Source of the DNA: Clostridium sp. CAG:167
Lineage (GTDB): Bacteria > Bacillota > Clostridia > Lachnospirales > Lachnospiraceae
DNA: 25,748 nucleotides
Direction of reading: 5' to 3'
NCBI GenBank assembly: GCA_000433735.1
Contig: HF998346.1
Location: 6,469 to 32,216 of the forward strand
Every line of letters begins with the position of its first letter. The first letter of the stretch is position 1. Shown here one piece after another: positions 22,644 through 25,748 of the stretch. The notes under the pieces were generated by a model. The model saw only the letters and a program-made list of their open reading frames with translations. It did no database searches and was not told the origin of the DNA. Made by a program: the position numbers and the translations under genes.

Positions 22644-25484
22644 ATGAAAGTTTCAATGATTGTGGCTGCATATAATGCAGAAAAATATATAGAAGAGACG
22701 TTAGAGACACTTGTAAAGCAGACTCTGGATGAGTATGAGATTTTGGTAGTCAATGATGGCTCTACCGATGGCACGCTGGAGATACTCCGCACATATGAAG
22801 AGAGATATCCTCATCTGCGTGTCATTGACAAGGAAAATGGAGGGCCTTCTTCTGCCAGAAATGCCGGTTTGGATGAGGCGACAGGTGAGTATGTTTTTTT
22901 CTTTGATGCAGATGATCTTTTGGAGCCGGATGCTCTGGAGGCATTGTATGAGAGGGCAGTAAAGAAAAAAGCAGACATCGTTATTGCCAAGTATGATATT
23001 TTTAACCAGTACCAGTCTATCCCGGTAAACGGTATAAACAATCTGGTGGTACAGGATAAGATTGAGCGGTATGAGCCGATGATCCTGTGGACTTTTTCCT
23101 TGTGCAACAAATTGTTTAAAAGAAGCCTGATCGAGAATAATCAGCTGCGCCTGCCACCGATCTCTTACTCAGAGGATGGTGCCTTTTTGATGCAGCTTGT
23201 GTACCGTGCCCACCGTATCACAGGACTGGATATGGTTATTTTCCATTACCGAAGAATGTTTGAGGGAGAAGCAGAATCTATCACTGCTTCTATTTCTGTT
23301 TCTAAGATACGGGATTATATTGAGGCCCACCGTATTATTTTTGAAGCGGCAGAAAAGAGTATTCTCATTGATTATCCATCCTACGCAACCATTGAGGAAG
23401 CCAAGAAAAAAAATGATGAAATACACAAATATCTCAGTGAGATCGTGCGAAAAGAGTTGCAGATCCTCATTGATCAGTTTTATAGCAAGTACTGGAGTCT
23501 GGATCAGGAGACCATTCAGATTCTTTGTGAAGAGATAAATAAAAGAATTGCCATGCTGGATATGAGAGAGCGTTCTATTTTACAGGACGGACACCCTGAG
23601 ATCTCAGTGAACCACCTTTTGACAGAGCCGAAAGAAGTTCTGGAGAATGGTTTCTTTGCTGTTGCTTTGTATGGCAGTGAGGAGTGCAGAGACGAGTTTT
23701 TGAATGTTGTGCAGACACTGACACTACAGAACCTGGTAGGAATAGAAATCTGGATTCCGAAAAATATGGAAGATACCATCAGGCAGGAAGAACTGTGGCA
23801 GGGAAATTTTGTGACGGCAGATGTAGAAGGGGAAGAAGAATTGTTCTGGTATATGTTAGATCATACCAAAATGCCATACATTACCTTTGCAGACCCGAAA
23901 ATAGCCTATGCCAACAATGCGTTTAAGTATGCTTATAAGAATTTTATCAAGTCCCCGGCAGACTTTATTATAGAGCTTGTGTTCCACCGGAACTATGGAA
24001 GCATGCAGGCTGTTTTGATGAGCCAGGTGGCGTTAAATTCGGTGAAAAACTGCTATGAGTACAATGAATGTCTTGCCATGGACCATCTTTTGGCCAATAA
24101 ATTTTTCAGAACAGAGTTTTTGAAAAGCATGGAACTGACAAGAGAGCAGACGCTGGTGTCCCAGTTGCCGCAGATGTATCGAAATGCATATTTTACCTTT
24201 ATGAATGATGGTATCGTATTCTTTGATGATGCGGAGGAAAATTATATAGATTTTGTGGCAACAGAAGAGACCCGGCCGTGGATCGAGCAGTACTTTGAAA
24301 ATGGACCGGATGATCTCAATGACCCGCAGCTCTGTACGGAACTGACAGAGATCATGCCAAAAATGATGCAGTTTTCAGATGCCAATTTGTTCAAGATTCT
24401 GTTTAAGAAGGTGATTTCCTTCTTACGGCGCAGACCGGTAAAAGACCAGGTGCTGTTTTTCAGCATTCGTAAAAACGGAGAACTGGAGGGAAATGCCAAG
24501 GCTTTATATCCGTATGTAGAGGGCAAAAAGGTTGTATGTGCCAAAATGCTTCCTCACGGTGGACTGCGAAAGATCCGGATGTATTATAAGATGATCCGCA
24601 GCCGTGTGATCGTGACGGACGATTACAACCGCTATCTGAGACATTTCCAGCTCCGCCGCAGCCAGCGTGTTGTCCAGTTGTGGCATGCCTGCGGTGCATT
24701 CAAAAAGTTTGGACAAAGAGGAACCAATCTGTCTGTTTTTACGGATAATGCCACTCATGCACAGTACAATCTGGTGTCAGTGAGCAGTGACTGGATCCGT
24801 CCGATCTATGCTGATGCGTTTGACATAGATGTCCACAAAGTCCGGGCTCTTGGATGTCCGAGAACGGATGCATTTTTTGACAAGGAATATATAGAAAGCA
24901 CCAGACAGAAGGTATATGCGGGACACCCGGAATTAAAGGGCAAACAAGTAATCGTATATGCACCTACATTCCGTGATCTGAGAGGAGACAGGAGTTTCTT
25001 CGAGCCGGAACTTGATTTTGCCAGACTGTCCGGACAGTTAAAAAAGGATCAGATGTTTGTGATCTGTCCGCATCCTGTCATGAAAAATGACATTGTGGAT
25101 CAGGCTTATGACAATATTCAGGTGATCCGGGACTTTTCAACCAATGACCTGATGCTTGTTTCTGATATGCTGATCACAGATTATTCTTCGGTTATTTTTG
25201 AATACGCGCTGCTTCGCAGGCCTATCGGATTTTTCTGCTATGATCTGACCAATTACAACCGTGGCTTTTATTTGCAGTATCCGGATGATCTGCCGGGAGA
25301 AGTGTATTATAATCAGGATGAACTGGTGTCCTTTATTGAAAATCCGAACCAGCATTTTGACCAGGAAAAATATGAAAAGTTCCTGAATAAATATATGTCT
25401 GCCTGTGATGGAAACAGTTCCAAACGCATTGCAGAGGTTATCAATAAATTTATGAAAGAGTCTCGTGAGGACGCAGGGAGGTAG
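22644..25484 (+). CDS. Bifunctional GT2 glycosyltransferase / CDP-glycerol glycerophosphotransferase
   Basis: This 946-residue protein has three parts. Residues 1-230 are a GT-A family 2 transferase: MKVSMIVAAYNAEKY, VVNDGSTDGT (36-44), FFDADD (DxD at 88-90) and ISYSEDGAF. Residues about 335-520 look like a second, degenerate GT2 fold. Residues about 600-946 are a TagF/TagB-type CDP-glycerol transferase with VVQLWHACGAFKKFG (677-690), YAPTFRDL (772-779), CPHP (808-811) and ITDYSSVIFEYAL (844-856). The protein could add a sugar and glycerol-phosphate to the same chain. The start is ATG 22644 behind GGAGAAG; the in-frame GTG at 22626 has no good site. The last 80 residues keep the family pattern, so it looks intact. 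Confidence 0.9.
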   Translation: MKVSMIVAAYNAEKYIEETLETLVKQTLDEYEILVVNDGSTDGTLEILRTYEERYPHLRVIDKENGGPSSARNAGLDEATGEYVFFFDADDLLEPDALEALYERAVKKKADIVIAKYDIFNQYQSIPVNGINNLVVQDKIERYEPMILWTFSLCNKLFKRSLIENNQLRLPPISYSEDGAFLMQLVYRAHRITGLDMVIFHYRRMFEGEAESITASISVSKIRDYIEAHRIIFEAAEKSILIDYPSYATIEEAKKKNDEIHKYLSEIVRKELQILIDQFYSKYWSLDQETIQILCEEINKRIAMLDMRERSILQDGHPEISVNHLLTEPKEVLENGFFAVALYGSEECRDEFLNVVQTLTLQNLVGIEIWIPKNMEDTIRQEELWQGNFVTADVEGEEELFWYMLDHTKMPYITFADPKIAYANNAFKYAYKNFIKSPADFIIELVFHRNYGSMQAVLMSQVALNSVKNCYEYNECLAMDHLLANKFFRTEFLKSMELTREQTLVSQLPQMYRNAYFTFMNDGIVFFDDAEENYIDFVATEETRPWIEQYFENGPDDLNDPQLCTELTEIMPKMMQFSDANLFKILFKKVISFLRRRPVKDQVLFFSIRKNGELEGNAKALYPYVEGKKVVCAKMLPHGGLRKIRMYYKMIRSRVIVTDDYNRYLRHFQLRRSQRVVQLWHACGAFKKFGQRGTNLSVFTDNATHAQYNLVSVSSDWIRPIYADAFDIDVHKVRALGCPRTDAFFDKEYIESTRQKVYAGHPELKGKQVIVYAPTFRDLRGDRSFFEPELDFARLSGQLKKDQMFVICPHPVMKNDIVDQAYDNIQVIRDFSTNDLMLVSDMLITDYSSVIFEYALLRRPIGFFCYDLTNYNRGFYLQYPDDLPGEVYYNQDELVSFIENPNQHFDQEKYEKFLNKYMSACDGNSSKRIAEVINKFMKESREDAGR

Positions 25485-25486
25485 AC

Positions 25487-25748
25487 ATGGAAAAAAGAGT
25501 GATATCGTTTTTAAGCAGCCAGGGAAGAGGATTTAGTGTAGACCTGGCATTGACAAAGAACTATCTGCAGTCATTTTTTTCACAGGATGAGGTTTTCTAC
25601 CGTTATTATGTTAACAATGAAAAAAGTAAAAATCCCCTGGCAAATGAAGGTTTTATCCGTGCCAGAAAGGAGTTCTGCCGTGATATGACGGATGTGTTCT
25701 GTGTAGATCCGTCTCTGGGAGCCAAAGCAGGCGGTCTGGCAGAAGATG
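25487..25748 (+). CDS. N-terminal part of an unidentified protein, surface-polymer locus (partial, right edge)
   Basis: ATG 25487 lies 2 nt after the previous stop, with GGGAGG at 25476-25481, so translation is well supported. The 87 visible residues start MEKRVISFLSSQGRGFSV and contain VFYRYYVNNEKSKNP and ARKEFCRDMTDVFCVDPS. The opening beta-strand followed by a Gly-rich turn and a helix would suit a GT-B glycosyltransferase, but I cannot assign a family from this fragment. Position at the end of the locus favours a glycan-related role. Confidence 0.7.
   Translation, partial: MEKRVISFLSSQGRGFSVDLALTKNYLQSFFSQDEVFYRYYVNNEKSKNPLANEGFIRARKEFCRDMTDVFCVDPSLGAKAGGLAED

Noticed and set aside
1..25748. 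CRISPR array, insertion sequence, prophage, tRNA or rRNA genes
   Set aside because: No regularly spaced repeats, transposase or integrase motifs, terminal inverted repeats or tRNA-like folds were found on reading; the only clear direct repeat is the 26-bp duplication at 21011-21062.

Overview
The window looks like chromosomal DNA of a low-to-mid GC anaerobic Firmicute, most likely a Lachnospiraceae-type Clostridium relative. This rests on gene content (PyrK/PyrD-type dihydroorotate dehydrogenase, indolepyruvate:ferredoxin oxidoreductase, CdaA/CdaR, a teichoic-acid-like polymer locus), strong AGGAGG-type ribosome binding sites and AT-rich promoters. That placement is inference from style and content; no marker gene such as 16S rRNA is present.

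Region 1 (136-12492, all + strand) is a tightly packed gene run with a good promoter at 68-96 and no internal terminator that I can see. The order is asd, pyrC, pyrF, pyrK, pyrD, iorA, iorB, a phenylacetate-CoA ligase-like gene, two unrecognised membrane proteins, cdaA and cdaR (YbbR-domain). It joins aspartate-family and pyrimidine synthesis, aryl-pyruvate/aryl-acetyl-CoA metabolism and cyclic-di-AMP signalling. Several junctions are ATGA-type or longer overlaps, which suggests translational coupling. The run ends at a strong bidirectional hairpin (12509-12557).

Region 2 (12590-14098, - strand) is a lone biotin-dependent acyl-CoA carboxyltransferase subunit (MmdA/PccB type). A 208-bp divergent intergenic region with back-to-back promoters separates it from region 3.

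Region 3 (14307 to the right edge, + strand) is a cell-surface glycopolymer locus. It holds an ABC exporter pair (TagG/TagH-like), CDP-glycerol synthesis (TagD), a short TagB-like glycerophosphotransferase, an LCP-family attachment enzyme with its own promoter, a DegT-type sugar aminotransferase, a membrane sugar-1-phosphate transferase, an O-antigen ligase/polymerase-like membrane protein, and a 946-residue glycosyltransferase/glycerophosphotransferase. A further gene runs off the right end. Together they could make, extend, export and attach a glycerol-phosphate-containing wall polymer that also carries an amino-deoxysugar. The nucleotide-sugar dehydratase such a sugar would need is not in the window.

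The most notable points are: a probable degenerate second GT-A domain in the middle of the 946-residue transferase; a 26-bp tandem duplication that doubles the ribosome binding site and start codon of the polymerase-like gene and creates a 9-codon leader ORF; two unknown membrane proteins coupled to cdaA; and an iorAB plus CoA-ligase cassette placed in a pyrimidine gene run. No rRNA, tRNA, CRISPR array, insertion sequence or phage gene was seen. No stretch over 300 bp lacks a gene.
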